Source: Candidatus Desulfovibrio trichonymphae (lineage in GTDB: Bacteria; Desulfobacterota; Desulfovibrionia; Desulfovibrionales; Desulfovibrionaceae). From it: a stretch of 64,000 nt of DNA. The DNA lies in assembly GCF_002355955.1 (NCBI RefSeq), contig NZ_AP017368.1, positions 372,001-436,000 of the forward strand, read 5' to 3'. Below the pieces are notes generated by a model. That model did not search any database, was not told the DNA's origin, and was given only the letters and a program-made list of their open reading frames with translations. Of this stretch, positions 47,556 through 56,832 are shown in pieces. The stretch's first letter is position 1; each line of letters begins with the position of its first letter. The translations under genes were made by a program, and so were the position numbers.

Positions 47556-48472
47556 TCTGCCGCCGCACCGCAGGGTTCAACGTGGACAGTCACGTCTGAA
47601 TCTGGAGATATGGCGGCCACAGCCTGTTCCGCCTTGTGCGCGAGTTTGTGTCCTTCATTGACGCTGATGTCCGGGTCAACGCCAACTGTCATGTCAACAA
47701 AGGTCTGCGCTCCGCTGCTGCGCAAGCGCAGGCGTTGCAAAGAGGTAATACCGCGCACTTGTTGGATTGCGCGAACAATGGCTGCTTCTTCTTTTTCTGA
47801 GCCTGAATCCATAAGCGTATTGATTGCCTGGGCAGCCATGCGGAAACTTGCGCAAGAAATGATCAACGCGACAATCAGCGCCGCTACGGTATCCGCCTGA
47901 CCAAGAACTATGCAAAACGATTCCGGCAGCTTGAGGGCCGAAGCCAGCCAGACAGCCAGCACGCCTGTCAGGACAACAGCCGAGGAGAGGATATCCGTGG
48001 AAAAATGCAGGGCGTCCGCTTTCAACGCATGGCTTTTATACCGGCGGACAACATGTCGCAGCACATGCACGCGATTGACGTCAACTGCTATGGATATGAC
48101 CATTGCGCCCACGCCCAAAAGGGAAGGCAAAGGCGGGCGGGCATTGTTGACAAGCCGTTGTGCGCCTTCGTACGCTGTCCAGGTACAGACGCCCAGCAAC
48201 AGGACTGTCTCTGCCAACGCAGCAAGGTTTTCAATTTTTCCATGTCCGTAAGGGTGGCCGGCGTCCGAGGGCCTGGCAGCAATGCGCACGGCAACAAGCG
48301 TCATGCCTGCTGCCAGTAAATCAAGCCCGCTGTGGAGTGCTTCAAACAGGATGCCGAGGCTGTTTGTATACAGCCCTGCCGCCAGCTTAAGGCAGGTCAG
48401 GCCAAGAGCTGCAAACAGCGAAAAAAGCGCTGCGCTGTGTTTTGCAGCATTGGCGTTATCTTGATTATTCAT
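47195..48472 (-). CDS. Cation diffusion facilitator transporter with run-on C-terminus
   Basis: A 425-residue frame whose first ~300 residues are a typical CDF divalent-metal exporter: six helices, metal-site motifs HSGLD in TM2 and HFSTD in TM5, and a cytoplasmic domain ending VTVHVEP. CDF proteins normally stop here. The frame instead continues ~125 residues (basic, Ser/Arg-rich) exactly through the antisense of engB. This looks like loss of the original stop codon. Metal substrate (Zn, Fe, Mn) cannot be told. Confidence 0.85.
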   Translation of the reverse strand: MNNQDNANAAKHSAALFSLFAALGLTCLKLAAGLYTNSLGILFEALHSGLDLLAAGMTLVAVRIAARPSDAGHPYGHGKIENLAALAETVLLLGVCTWTAYEGAQRLVNNARPPLPSLLGVGAMVISIAVDVNRVHVLRHVVRRYKSHALKADALHFSTDILSSAVVLTGVLAVWLASALKLPESFCIVLGQADTVAALIVALIISCASFRMAAQAINTLMDSGSEKEEAAIVRAIQQVRGITSLQRLRLRSSGAQTFVDMTVGVDPDISVNEGHKLAHKAEQAVAAISPDSDVTVHVEPCGAAADQDKPGRPLSKEAGVSAVALSKTGALQASPTVANSLSQSSSMPILITDEVSKGACPSSDCHSFCRASRSRLLHLSDFVRTGKNERRRSRAKHVSVRSFFCGGRRQSSRSRTDLRCSQRER

Positions 48473-48554
48473 AGTTCTTGGATCGACCGGCGTTGAAGCA
48501 GACAGCGGCTTTTTGCGCCGGCAAAAAAGACACAGATGAACATTTTTACATATA

Positions 48555-49286
48555 TTATAACCAGTTAAACCATTTTCGCAATGAACCTTGACGTTGTTCA
48601 CGCACCGTGTTCCCTTGTTCTTCGCAGTAATGGTAATAGGCGGCCATGCTTTTTTCTTTTGCGTGATTTGCGACATCCGGCACGTCTGTAAAATTATTCA
48701 CAATAAAATCATAGCGTCGCCAGGCCGGTCCGTATTTTTTCATATGCCAGAATACGTCGGCGATATAAAGTTCATGTTCCGCCATAAGTTTACGGCATTC
48801 CAGCATATGTTCATCAGCACTTTTAACATGCTGTGCGTCCGGATATGTCTGACAAAGTCGGTTAAAATAGTCATAGGCCTCTTGTAATTCTGTCGTGGCC
48901 CTGTCAATGGAACGAAACTGCTTCATAAGGGACATGCCCGTCTGGTAGAGAACATAGGGAATAGCCTGATGACGCGGGTGAAGCGACTTAAAATCTTTAT
49001 AGCTTTCGGCAGCCAGTTCGTATTCTTCATCCAGGAAATAAGCGTCCGCGAGGGAAAGCTCCGCGTCTAGGGTATAAGGACTAAAGGGATACGTATCGCG
49101 TAATTTGTTATACAACTCCACAGCACGCACATAATTTTTTTCACTCATGGCGTCGTTGGCTGCTTCAAAGATTTCCTGAGCGGTGTCTTCAGCAGGCGGA
49201 AGGTAAATCATGTCAATGATTCCACATCCGGCAACGGTAAAGATACTCATGGCAACTACAAGACAGCAGAAAAATTTTTTATACAT
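48555..49286 (-). CDS. bamD: Outer-membrane assembly lipoprotein BamD
   Basis: A 243-residue lipoprotein (YfiO family) of the BAM complex. The start MYKKFFCCLVV leads to lipobox VAGC with modified Cys21. TPR units are visible (NYVRAVELYNKLRDTYPFSPY, YELAAESYKDFKSLHPRH, FNRLCQTYPDAQH). The start overlaps trxB by 8 nt. BamA is not in the window. Confidence 0.9.
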   Translation of the reverse strand: MYKKFFCCLVVAMSIFTVAGCGIIDMIYLPPAEDTAQEIFEAANDAMSEKNYVRAVELYNKLRDTYPFSPYTLDAELSLADAYFLDEEYELAAESYKDFKSLHPRHQAIPYVLYQTGMSLMKQFRSIDRATTELQEAYDYFNRLCQTYPDAQHVKSADEHMLECRKLMAEHELYIADVFWHMKKYGPAWRRYDFIVNNFTDVPDVANHAKEKSMAAYYHYCEEQGNTVREQRQGSLRKWFNWL

Positions 49287-50199
49287 GGAGTTGTTCCAAA
49301 AAAACGAAAGCTGCCTGGGCAGCCGTTGCGCCGTCACCAGACGCTGTAATCACCTGACGGCAGAGTTTTGAACGGATATCCCCGGCGGCAAAAATGCCGG
49401 GTATATTGGTGCGCATTTCCGTGTCTGTGGTAATAAAACCATGCGAGTCACGGACAAGGTTTTCCGGCAGACAATCCGTCATCGGAGTAAAACCCACATA
49501 GACAAATAATCCGTCTACAGACAGATGCCGTTCCTTGCCGCTGTGAACATTTTTCAGAGTCAGCCCGGTCAGAGCTGTTTCACCGTGCAGGCTGGAGATA
49601 ACCGTATCGTGTAAAATCGAAACTTTGTCAGAGGCCTTTTCAAGACGTTCAAGATAAGTTTTAGCGCCTCTGAAGGAGTCCCGACGGTGTATCAGATAGA
49701 CCTTGTCTGCAATTTTTGAAAGATACAGGGCTTCTTCAAGGGCGCTGTTGCCACCTCCGACAACCGCTACCGTTTGACCGCGAAAAAAATTGCCGTCACA
49801 AAGGGCACAATAGGAAACCCCGCGGCCTACCAGTTTTGTTTCATTTTCAAGACCCAGATTTCTATGCCGCGCCCCTGTGCAGACCAGCATAGTTTTGCCG
49901 GCGTAGTCATTGCCGTCAGAGCGCGCGACAAAGTTTCCCGCAGCTCCAGAGACTGATTCAACGGTGCCGGACACGCGTTCTACCGCCAGTCCATCAAGAT
50001 GGGCGAGAAAGAGATCCGAAAGTTCATAGCCTTTAATGCCCTTGGGATGCCCTGGGTAATTTTCAAGGATATCCGTCATGAGTATCTGCCCGCCAGGCGT
50101 CATCTGCTCAAACAGGAGCACTGAGCAGGCCGAACGCGCAAGATACAGAGAGGCGGTGATGCCGGCAGGGCCGGCGCCGATGACAATGGCGTCATGCAT
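49279..50199 (-). CDS. trxB: Thioredoxin reductase
   Basis: A 306-residue flavoprotein passing electrons to thioredoxin. FAD motif VIGAGPAGITAS at the N-terminus, NAD(P)H motif VVGGGNSALEEA near 150 and the redox Cys pair in SYCALCDG (CALC in place of the common CATC). The C-terminal FAAGDIR motif is present. It lies directly after trxA on the same strand. Confidence 0.96.
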   Translation of the reverse strand: MHDAIVIGAGPAGITASLYLARSACSVLLFEQMTPGGQILMTDILENYPGHPKGIKGYELSDLFLAHLDGLAVERVSGTVESVSGAAGNFVARSDGNDYAGKTMLVCTGARHRNLGLENETKLVGRGVSYCALCDGNFFRGQTVAVVGGGNSALEEALYLSKIADKVYLIHRRDSFRGAKTYLERLEKASDKVSILHDTVISSLHGETALTGLTLKNVHSGKERHLSVDGLFVYVGFTPMTDCLPENLVRDSHGFITTDTEMRTNIPGIFAAGDIRSKLCRQVITASGDGATAAQAAFVFLEQLHV

Positions 50200-50201
50200 T
50201 T

Positions 50202-50525
50202 TTATGCAAGTGCCTTCGTTTCAATCATTTCCGTCATGGCTGCCTTGGTGACGGCTCCGGTAATCTGTTCAACAGTGTCGCCCTTGTTAAACAGTATGAG
50301 TGTCGGAATCGCGCGAATGCCGAATTTTGTGGGGGTCGCAGGGTTTTCATCCACATTCATCTTGTATATGCGCACTCTGCCTTCATATTCAGCGGCAAGG
50401 TCATCAATGATAGGTCCAACGGCACGACACGGGCCGCACCAGGGCGCCCAGAAATCCAGCAGAACCGGTATGTCGGATTTAAGCACAAGATTTTCAAACG
50501 TGGCATCAGTGACCTGTTCAGCCAT
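50202..50525 (-). CDS. trxA: Thioredoxin
   Basis: A 107-residue thioredoxin with the WAPWCGPCRA active site near residues 28-37, the cis-Pro in IRAIPTLILF and normal length. The trxA-trxB pair is complete and would supply dithiol reduction. Confidence 0.97.
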   Translation of the reverse strand: MAEQVTDATFENLVLKSDIPVLLDFWAPWCGPCRAVGPIIDDLAAEYEGRVRIYKMNVDENPATPTKFGIRAIPTLILFNKGDTVEQITGAVTKAAMTEMIETKALA

Positions 50526-50621
50526 AATGGGCTCCTTGTCTTTTTGAATGTTATTTTAAATAATTATGCGTCCAGCTGTATGCCTGAAGGATATTTTTTT
50601 GCGTTCAGTGAGAGTAGATGT

Positions 50622-51731
50622 CTAATGCTCAACTGTCAAGCTGTCCGGGAAGCCGTGCCCTTGTCGTCCTGTAACGCGCCCGCAAACCATGTCGTCGGGA
50701 ATTGTTTTTCCACGCGGGATTGTCTCCATGCGAAGATCATGGGAAAAGCCTGCCCTTGCAAGAAGCCGGCCCGTATAAGCTATCATAACAGCGTTGTCCG
50801 TGCACAGTGCGGGGGACGGAATCAATGCTTCTCCTCCACGCTGTTGCATGAGTTGCGTAACGCGTTCGCGCAAAAGGGAATTAGACGCCACGCCGCCCGC
50901 CAGTATCAGGGTGTGCAGCGTCGGGTATCTGTCCAGCGCGCGTTCCACCTTGGTACAGAGGGTATCCACGACAGCTAGGGAAAAAGAGGCGCAGCAGTTT
51001 TTCAGCACCGTCGTCGCGTCGGTGACGCTTTGTAGTGGACGAACGGCATTTTTGAGAGCGGGCGTTTGTTCAATATGGCTGGCTGCAGCTGTTTTCAGGC
51101 CGCTGAAACTGAAATCCAGATTATCGTTGTCAAGGTAGGGACGTGGGAAAAGATGCGGGTCTGCAGCGCCGTCAGAAGCCAGCGCGTCCATCATCCGGCC
51201 GGCTGGGTACGTGAGCCCAAGTATTTTGCCGATTTTGTCAAAAGCTTCTCCAGCGGCATCATCAAGGGTTTTGCCGAGTTGTCGGCATTGCCACGGAGAT
51301 TGCATATGGTAGAAATGCGTATGGCCTCCGGAAACCAGCAGTGCAAGCGCCGGGAAATGTATATGATTATCAATGCCGACTGTGAGAAGATGGGCATGCA
51401 AGTGATTGATTCCAATAAATTTCGCACCAAGTGCAAGGGCCAACGCCTTGGCAAAGGCCACCCCTACAAGAAGACTTCCTAGGAGTCCTGGACCGCGGGC
51501 CACGGCAACAGTGTTAATCTGTTCGGGAGACAGCCCGCAACGGTGCATCAGCTCGTCAAACAGGGCGCCTATGTAGCGGCAGTGTTCACGTGAGGCCAAT
51601 TCCGGCACAACTCCGCCGAAAATTGCATGCAAATCAGACTGGCTTGCCAGAACAGAGCCGATAATACCGCCGTCGTTTACGACAGCCAGCGCAGTTTCGT
51701 CACAAGAGCTTTCGATGCCAAGACAGTTCAC
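50622..51731 (-). CDS. tsaD: tRNA N6-adenosine threonylcarbamoyltransferase
   Basis: A 369-residue TsaD that makes t6A37 in tRNAs reading ANN codons. [18 protein letters not shown] is the N-terminal ASKHA motif; the metal His pair is in [21 protein letters not shown] and [12 protein letters not shown] follow. The start overlaps the fbp stop by 4 nt. Confidence 0.96.
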   Translation of the reverse strand: MNCLGIESSCDETALAVVNDGGIIGSVLASQSDLHAIFGGVVPELASREHCRYIGALFDELMHRCGLSPEQINTVAVARGPGLLGSLLVGVAFAKALALALGAKFIGINHLHAHLLTVGIDNHIHFPALALLVSGGHTHFYHMQSPWQCRQLGKTLDDAAGEAFDKIGKILGLTYPAGRMMDALASDGAADPHLFPRPYLDNDNLDFSFSGLKTAAASHIEQTPALKNAVRPLQSVTDATTVLKNCCASFSLAVVDTLCTKVERALDRYPTLHTLILAGGVASNSLLRERVTQLMQQRGGEALIPSPALCTDNAVMIAYTGRLLARAGFSHDLRMETIPRGKTIPDDMVCGRVTGRQGHGFPDSLTVEH

Positions 51732-52765
51732 AACGCACCGGTAAAAATTAAATCAGTTTGGGCATGGCGGTGTTGGGCATAAATTTTTTCCACAGCCGCC
51801 ACGTCATTCGACGAGCCAATAAACAGCGGCGTGCGGCTGTGCAGACATTCCGGTTTGCGTTCCATAATGCGGCCTCGTCCGTCGCTGGCTCGGCCGCCTG
51901 CCTGTTCCGCGAGAAATGCCAATGGGGCGGCCTCGCACATGAGGCGTAATTTGCCTTCCGGTCTTTTGATGTCGGCCGGATACATAAAGATGCCGCCATA
52001 GATAAGCGTGCGGTGAAAATCCGCGACAAGCGCTCCCACATAACGGGACGAATAAGGCGTTCCGTCCTGTGTTTCGCAATTATGAAACCAGTCAACGGCT
52101 TCACATGTGGCGGCGCTCCAGTTTTTTCGGTATCCTTCATTGACGGAATAAATCTTCCCTTGTTCCGGAATACGCATATTCGGATGAGAGAGCAAAAATT
52201 CTCCGACGCCGGGATCCAGCGTAAAGCCGTGCACCCCTTGGCCGGTGCTGAAAACAAACATGGTTGAAGGACCATACAGGATGTACCCGGCCGCCGCCTG
52301 ATTGTGGCCGGGCTGCAGCACTTCCTCCAGGCTCACTTCTCCTCTCTTACCCTCAGGACGATGTAAAATGGAAAAAAGAGTGCCTACATTAATATTGACG
52401 TCAATATTGCTTGAGCCGTCCAAAGGATCAAAAATAAGAATGTAATCGCCCCGTGGAAATTCCGGCTTGATGCGCACAAGTTCAGCATTTTCTTCCGAGC
52501 TCATGGCGCACAGGGCGCCGCAACGCTCCATGCGATAGGTCAGGATGCGGTTGGCGATCTCATCCATTTTTTGTACATTTTCGCCCTGCACGTTGATTTC
52601 GCCTGTGCCTCCAAGCAGATCCAGCAGACCGGCCTTGTTGATGCGACGGGCGATGGTCTTTCCGGACAGAATAAGGTCATAGAGCAGACCGGTGAACTGT
52701 TCGGTTGCATGCGGAGATTGTTTTTGATGCAGCAGGAGGTGTTCTGTAACTGTAATTTCAGCCAT
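51728..52765 (-). CDS. fbp: Fructose-1,6-bisphosphatase class I
   Basis: A 345-residue gluconeogenic phosphatase. The metal-binding signature [19 protein letters not shown] lies near residues 112-130, with SSEENAEL before it and the substrate-binding [11 protein letters not shown] and [18 protein letters not shown] later. Gluconeogenesis in this organism is therefore likely. It is coupled to tsaD. Confidence 0.96.
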   Translation of the reverse strand: MAEITVTEHLLLHQKQSPHATEQFTGLLYDLILSGKTIARRINKAGLLDLLGGTGEINVQGENVQKMDEIANRILTYRMERCGALCAMSSEENAELVRIKPEFPRGDYILIFDPLDGSSNIDVNINVGTLFSILHRPEGKRGEVSLEEVLQPGHNQAAAGYILYGPSTMFVFSTGQGVHGFTLDPGVGEFLLSHPNMRIPEQGKIYSVNEGYRKNWSAATCEAVDWFHNCETQDGTPYSSRYVGALVADFHRTLIYGGIFMYPADIKRPEGKLRLMCEAAPLAFLAEQAGGRASDGRGRIMERKPECLHSRTPLFIGSSNDVAAVEKIYAQHRHAQTDLIFTGAL

Positions 52766-52809
52766 GATCTTTTCTTTATGCCCAATCTAAAGCGGGTTGT
52801 CGCACTGAT

Positions 52810-52851
52810 CTGTCGCCCTATGCCTTTAAACAGGACGGCGTAGGGCGACAG
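52810..52851. repeat. Perfect 11-bp inverted repeat at the 3' end of a lipoprotein gene
   Basis: CTGTCGCCCTA (52810-52820) and TAGGGCGACAG (52841-52851) are perfect arms; TGCC/GGCG extends the stem by four pairs. It covers the last codons and stop of the upstream lipoprotein gene and lies 45 nt before fbp. There is no T-run, so it may stabilise RNA ends or act with Rho rather than alone. Confidence 0.5.
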
Positions 52852-53842
52852 TGGGCCGCAAATCAGTTCCGAGATCCAACCGGTCGGACGCGGCGTCAGC
52901 CTGTTGTTCAGGTTGCGCATGACTGTCCTCGGCACTGGCCTCGTCCGGCGCGGCAATAGCGTCAATGCGGGACTTGCGTTCCGTTATTGGCGGCGGCGAG
53001 AGTTTTTCAGGTTCCTTGGGGAAGAAAGGACGACCCTGTTCAGTGTCTCCGTTGCCTTCAGGAAAGCTTCCGGATTCAGGCACGGCGAAAACCAGAGGTA
53101 GATTGCCGAGATAACGCACAATATAGTAAAAAGAGCCGTTGATGTTTTTACAGATGCCTGATGAACTATTGGAGATAATGTCCGTCCAGTTGACGCCCGC
53201 AAGCGGCGTGGCCGCGTATGCGTACTTGCCCGGCCAGAGCAGCGCCCGCGGCGAGAGAATGACCATGTTCTCCGGGCTGCCGGAATATTGCGCAAGCGTG
53301 CGCATGTCAAAATGAGCCGTCACCACGCCAAGAAAGTCGACACTGTCATACAGTGGGGCAGCCAGCAAAATTTCCGGACCAAGGGGGGTGTTCTGCACGT
53401 CTGCGCGCAACGCACGGCTATTCTGCTTTTTATCCTCATAAAGGAGAGGTATGAAATCTAGATCTTTTATGGGCGCAGCCGGTTCCTGACCTAAAATGGT
53501 GCCGTCGTTTTTCACGCCGGCAAAACCGTTAAGCCAGGGGAAGCTGGTCATGAAGTTTGTTACCCAAACGCGCGTCGGAGGTTTGTCGGCATTCAGCATG
53601 ACACGTTCAAGCCGGCTCAATTCCAGGTCAATGCCCACCATGCTGCTGGTCAATTCCAGAGCGCGGGGCGACAAATCGTTTTTTTCTTCGTAATCTACTT
53701 CCGCAGGAGGACTGAGATAGACATTCCAAAAATTTTTTGTGCTTTTCCAAGCGTTCTTTGTCGGCTGATAGGAACTGCAACCGGATATTGACGTCAAAAC
53801 CGCCGCCAACAGAAGAAAAGAATATAAAAGTAATTTAAGCAC
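52826..53842 (-). CDS. Hypothetical lipoprotein with sensor (Cache-like) domain
   Basis: A 338-residue lipoprotein; signal ends SISGC with modified Cys near residue 22. The central part (residues ~60-245) looks like a PAS-like extracytoplasmic ligand domain: FPWLNGFAGVKNDGTILG, APLYDSVDFLGVVTAHFD and MVILSPRALLWPGK. The C-terminal ~80 residues are proline/acid-rich and disordered. Ligand and partner unknown; it lies between fbp and the TPR gene. Confidence 0.65.
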   Translation of the reverse strand: MLKLLLYSFLLLAAVLTSISGCSSYQPTKNAWKSTKNFWNVYLSPPAEVDYEEKNDLSPRALELTSSMVGIDLELSRLERVMLNADKPPTRVWVTNFMTSFPWLNGFAGVKNDGTILGQEPAAPIKDLDFIPLLYEDKKQNSRALRADVQNTPLGPEILLAAPLYDSVDFLGVVTAHFDMRTLAQYSGSPENMVILSPRALLWPGKYAYAATPLAGVNWTDIISNSSSGICKNINGSFYYIVRYLGNLPLVFAVPESGSFPEGNGDTEQGRPFFPKEPEKLSPPPITERKSRIDAIAAPDEASAEDSHAQPEQQADAASDRLDLGTDLRPTVALRRPV

Positions 53843-53858
53843 TGTCTTCTCCTGCGCT

Positions 53859-54830
53859 TTAGCCCTGCGCCCTTGTTTCTACACGTTCCGCCAACGCTTC
53901 AAGCATGCTGATGAGTTTATCCTTGCCACTGGAAGATTCTGACAGATCAGAGGATTGCGTCTGATCCGTCGTCGGGGCGTTGCCGAGTTTTGCATTCAGG
54001 GTGGCAATGCGCTGGTTCAGATCGGCGTTTTCTTCACGGGTAACCGCAGATGCCGCCAATTCCTGATAAATGTCAAGAGCGCTTTTTATGTCGCCCTGTT
54101 CGGCCAAGACTTCCGCCATTGAACGTGTCCGGAGTGAAAAACGTTCCTCTGTGATATCCATTTCTTCTGTCAGCAGTATATTGTCCGGCAATGCGGATGC
54201 AGACGGTGATTTTTGCTTGGTCGGCGGCGCTGCCGCATCTGCGGCTGGCAGTTGTGCGTCAGCCGGATGAACAGCAATCTCAGGAGTGGTTTCCGCAGGT
54301 GTGACAGGCTGCTCCGCGGCGAGTTCAGGCCCCCCGTCAACGCTGTCGGATGGTTCAGGGGGCAATGGCGCCGTAACGGTCTTGAAAGCAGCGTTTTCAG
54401 CCGTTGTGTCGGGTTCGAGCTGGTTCAGTATAGCGGCGATGCCGCAATTGAGCACTTCATGCAGGGAAAGGTCGTTGTGCTTGAAATGGGCTGCTACAAG
54501 ACGCAATACGGCGGCGACATCGCGAGAACCACCTAATGAGGAGAGGCATGCTGCCCATGCCTGCCAAAAATCTGTATAGCCGGAGAACACCCTGCTGATT
54601 TTGTTGACCTGCTCCATGCATGCTGGGCGGTGACCGGCCTTGTAGAGCAGTTCAATAAAAAAAAGGCGCGCTTCAAGAAATTCGGGATGTCTTTCCAAAC
54701 CGTGTTTCAGAACATCTGCAGCTTCGTCAGGACGATTATCTGTCGCCAGCAGCCGCGCCAGTGAAAAAAAAACCTTGGAATTCGGTTCCAGTTCCAAGAC
54801 TTCTTGATACCATTTAATTTTTTCCGTCAT
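53859..54830 (-). CDS. TPR-repeat protein
   Basis: A 323-residue protein with N-terminal TPRs (WYQEVLELEPNSKVFFSLARL, ADVLKHGLERHPEFLEARLFF), an Ala/Pro/Glu-rich linker (~175-235) and a second TPR-like and coiled segment (MAEVLAEQGDIKSALDIYQEL, DLNQRIATLNAKLG). No signal peptide is seen, so it is likely cytoplasmic. The ATG at 54830 follows GGGAGCC and overlaps ftsB by 17 nt. Function unknown. Confidence 0.7.
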   Translation of the reverse strand: MTEKIKWYQEVLELEPNSKVFFSLARLLATDNRPDEAADVLKHGLERHPEFLEARLFFIELLYKAGHRPACMEQVNKISRVFSGYTDFWQAWAACLSSLGGSRDVAAVLRLVAAHFKHNDLSLHEVLNCGIAAILNQLEPDTTAENAAFKTVTAPLPPEPSDSVDGGPELAAEQPVTPAETTPEIAVHPADAQLPAADAAAPPTKQKSPSASALPDNILLTEEMDITEERFSLRTRSMAEVLAEQGDIKSALDIYQELAASAVTREENADLNQRIATLNAKLGNAPTTDQTQSSDLSESSSGKDKLISMLEALAERVETRAQG

Positions 54831-55137
54831 CGCGTGTGGCTCCCGAAGCGCTTTTTGTTGCATCTTCAAAAAGGTACAACACTTCATTTTCATGCACATA
54901 ATGCAGATACTGACGAATCATTTTTTCTATGTACCGGCTGTCGGTCTGCAACAAGCGGATTTCACGGCTTACTGCCAGATTTTGCGCATCAAGCTCGCCA
55001 AGTTGTTTTTGCAGTTCCGTATGTTGGCTTTTGAGCTCACGGTATTCCAACAGTCCGGTATTGCCCCAGATCATACGACAAAACAGGACAACATTAATCA
55101 GACTTAATGCGACAAGTATGAAAACACGCCAGACCAT
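54814..55137 (-). CDS. ftsB: Septum formation initiator FtsB/DivIC family
   Basis: A 107-residue single-pass protein: helix VFILVALSLINVVLFCRMIW (residues ~5-24) then a coiled coil (YRELKSQHTELQKQLGELDAQN) and the FtsB-like RLLQTDSRYIEKMIRQYLHYVHENEVLY. FtsB, with FtsL and FtsQ, activates septal wall synthesis. The family is weakly conserved, so the symbol is a family call. Confidence 0.8.
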   Translation of the reverse strand: MVWRVFILVALSLINVVLFCRMIWGNTGLLEYRELKSQHTELQKQLGELDAQNLAVSREIRLLQTDSRYIEKMIRQYLHYVHENEVLYLFEDATKSASGATRDDGKN

Positions 55138-55139
55138 GG

Positions 55140-55406
55140 CTACTGTAAAAGACGTTTTTGTTGCGGTAATCCTTTATTGGAGAGCCTGATCTCCGCCAGA
55201 AAGTTGGCGGTAGCGTCTTCAAGCCGTTTGACATCGTCTTCCGCCAGCATCATGTTGTCAACCTGTTGTAAGTAATTTTTCAATGCTGTAAGCTCGTTGT
55301 TGAAATGGGAACCTAAAAATTCCGCACTCAGGTCCGTCTCCAGCTCCAAGATGGTTTGAATGCAGTTTTTGAGGCGGATTTGCAGAGTGCTCAATGGAGG
55401 TCTCAT
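55140..55406 (-). CDS. Hypothetical small helical protein
   Basis: An 88-residue protein, mostly helical, with a conserved-looking centre (ELTALKNYLQQVDNMMLAEDDVKRLEDATANFLAEI). No membrane segment or motif. It is packed between pgsA (4-nt overlap) and ftsB (2-nt gap), so it is likely translated. Its place suggests a cell-envelope or division link, not a proven role. Confidence 0.6.
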   Translation of the reverse strand: MRPPLSTLQIRLKNCIQTILELETDLSAEFLGSHFNNELTALKNYLQQVDNMMLAEDDVKRLEDATANFLAEIRLSNKGLPQQKRLLQ

Positions 55407-55942
55407 TGCTGTATTTTTTTGTAAAAATCATAACAGTAGTTGGCGCCGGAAATGATGGTCATAACCAGGGCGGCATAGAGCAGAACTTCGCCCATCGGCC
55501 ACAGTTTCACGTCCATTATGGGATAATGCAATATAAGCGGCACGATAGCAATAATTTGTAACACTGTTTTTGCCTTGCCAAATTTGTCCGCAGCAAGATA
55601 GATATCGGCATCCTTGGCCATGGCTCTCAAGCCTGTCACCACCAGTTCGCGGCAGACGATCACAATCACTACCCAGGTCGGCACCCAGGCGAGTTTGACA
55701 AACATGATCAGCACAGAGCATATCAACACCTTATCCGCCAGTGGATCTAAAAATTTGCCCATGCAGGTGACCATTTTTTCGCGCCGGGCAATATAACCGT
55801 CCACCCAGTCCGTAATTGAGGCAAAAATGAAGGCAATGGCAGCCAATATGCAAAATATAGGGCATTCAAAGTAAAGCAAAGTGACTACAAGGGGCGTCAT
55901 CAGGATACGTAACAAAGTGATTTTATTTGCAAGATTCAACAT
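55403..55942 (-). CDS. pgsA: CDP-diacylglycerol-glycerol-3-phosphate 3-phosphatidyltransferase
   Basis: A 179-residue membrane enzyme of phosphatidylglycerol synthesis. The CDP-alcohol phosphotransferase motif DG-x2-AR-x8-G-x3-D-x3-D is complete in DWVDGYIARREK and GKFLDPLADKV (residues ~46-72). Four to six hydrophobic helices span the protein. Confidence 0.93.
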   Translation of the reverse strand: MLNLANKITLLRILMTPLVVTLLYFECPIFCILAAIAFIFASITDWVDGYIARREKMVTCMGKFLDPLADKVLICSVLIMFVKLAWVPTWVVIVIVCRELVVTGLRAMAKDADIYLAADKFGKAKTVLQIIAIVPLILHYPIMDVKLWPMGEVLLYAALVMTIISGANYCYDFYKKIQQ

Positions 55943-56003
55943 TTTATTTTCTCGGACGATCCTGTAATAATTTTATCCGAACGGCATGAGGCCGCCGGAA
56001 GAG

Positions 56004-56693
56004 TCACCAGCCGTGATCGCCTATCAGATCAACAAAAATAACAGGTTCCAGCGTTTCCGACTCAACACGCCCCTGCCGTTTGCGCAGACGCATTAAATAT
56101 TGGCGCGGTCGCATGCCGACAGGAATCAGCAAAATACCGCCTTCTTCAAGTTGATCCAACAGAGGCTGCGGTGTCTCCGGGCTCCCTGCCGTTACGATAA
56201 TTCGTTCAAAAGGGGCGGCGTCGGGCATCCCAAGCGTGCCGTCACCCAAGTATGTGTAGATACCGCGAAAGGGCATTTGGCGCAAGAGCGCGCTGGCATT
56301 CAAATACAGTTCACGCAAACGTTCTATGGTAAATACAGTGCAACCCAGCGCCGCCAGCACAGCTGCCTGATACCCTGATCCCGTGCCCACCTCAAGGACG
56401 CGCAAGCCCTGCCGGACTTCAAGAAGCTCGCTCATCAACGCTACAATATATGGCTGCGATATGCTCTGGCCGCACCCGATTGGGATGGGGGCGTCCTGAT
56501 ATGCCTGAGCTTCAAGCGCATCCTGTATAAAGAGATGACGGGGCACGGCCGCCATGGCTTTCAGTACGTTCGGATCGCTGATGCCTTGCGCCTCAAGCTG
56601 GCTGACCATGCGCCGGCGCAAACGTTTGGGATCGACGCGAAAGGTCTGAGGTTCAGTATGGCCGCATTCTGTGGAGTATTTGTAAGCCTGCAT
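56004..56693 (-). CDS. pcm: Protein-L-isoaspartate O-methyltransferase
   Basis: A 229-residue repair methyltransferase for isoaspartyl proteins. It shows VPRHLFI, DAPIPIGCGQSISQPYIVA, SAM motif I LEVGTGSGYQAAVLA near 95-110 and IIVTAG (motif post-I/II). Length is typical with ~20 extra N-terminal residues. Confidence 0.94.
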   Translation of the reverse strand: MQAYKYSTECGHTEPQTFRVDPKRLRRRMVSQLEAQGISDPNVLKAMAAVPRHLFIQDALEAQAYQDAPIPIGCGQSISQPYIVALMSELLEVRQGLRVLEVGTGSGYQAAVLAALGCTVFTIERLRELYLNASALLRQMPFRGIYTYLGDGTLGMPDAAPFERIIVTAGSPETPQPLLDQLEEGGILLIPVGMRPRQYLMRLRKRQGRVESETLEPVIFVDLIGDHGW

Positions 56694-56832
56694 CCTAATT
56701 AGGATAAGGAACAGATTATCGGGGACAAGTCAATGTGCGCAAGCGCTTATGGGCGGATAAAATCAGGAGTTTTTCTTGAAAATCTACGCATAATATGCAA
56801 CCATGACTCATAGATGAGTAAGAAGGGAACAA

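Noticed and set aside
48473-48676. N-terminal extension of the CDF transporter (68 codons upstream)
   Set aside because: It overlaps the 3' end of bamD and has no CDF similarity; the ATG at 48472 gives the family start.
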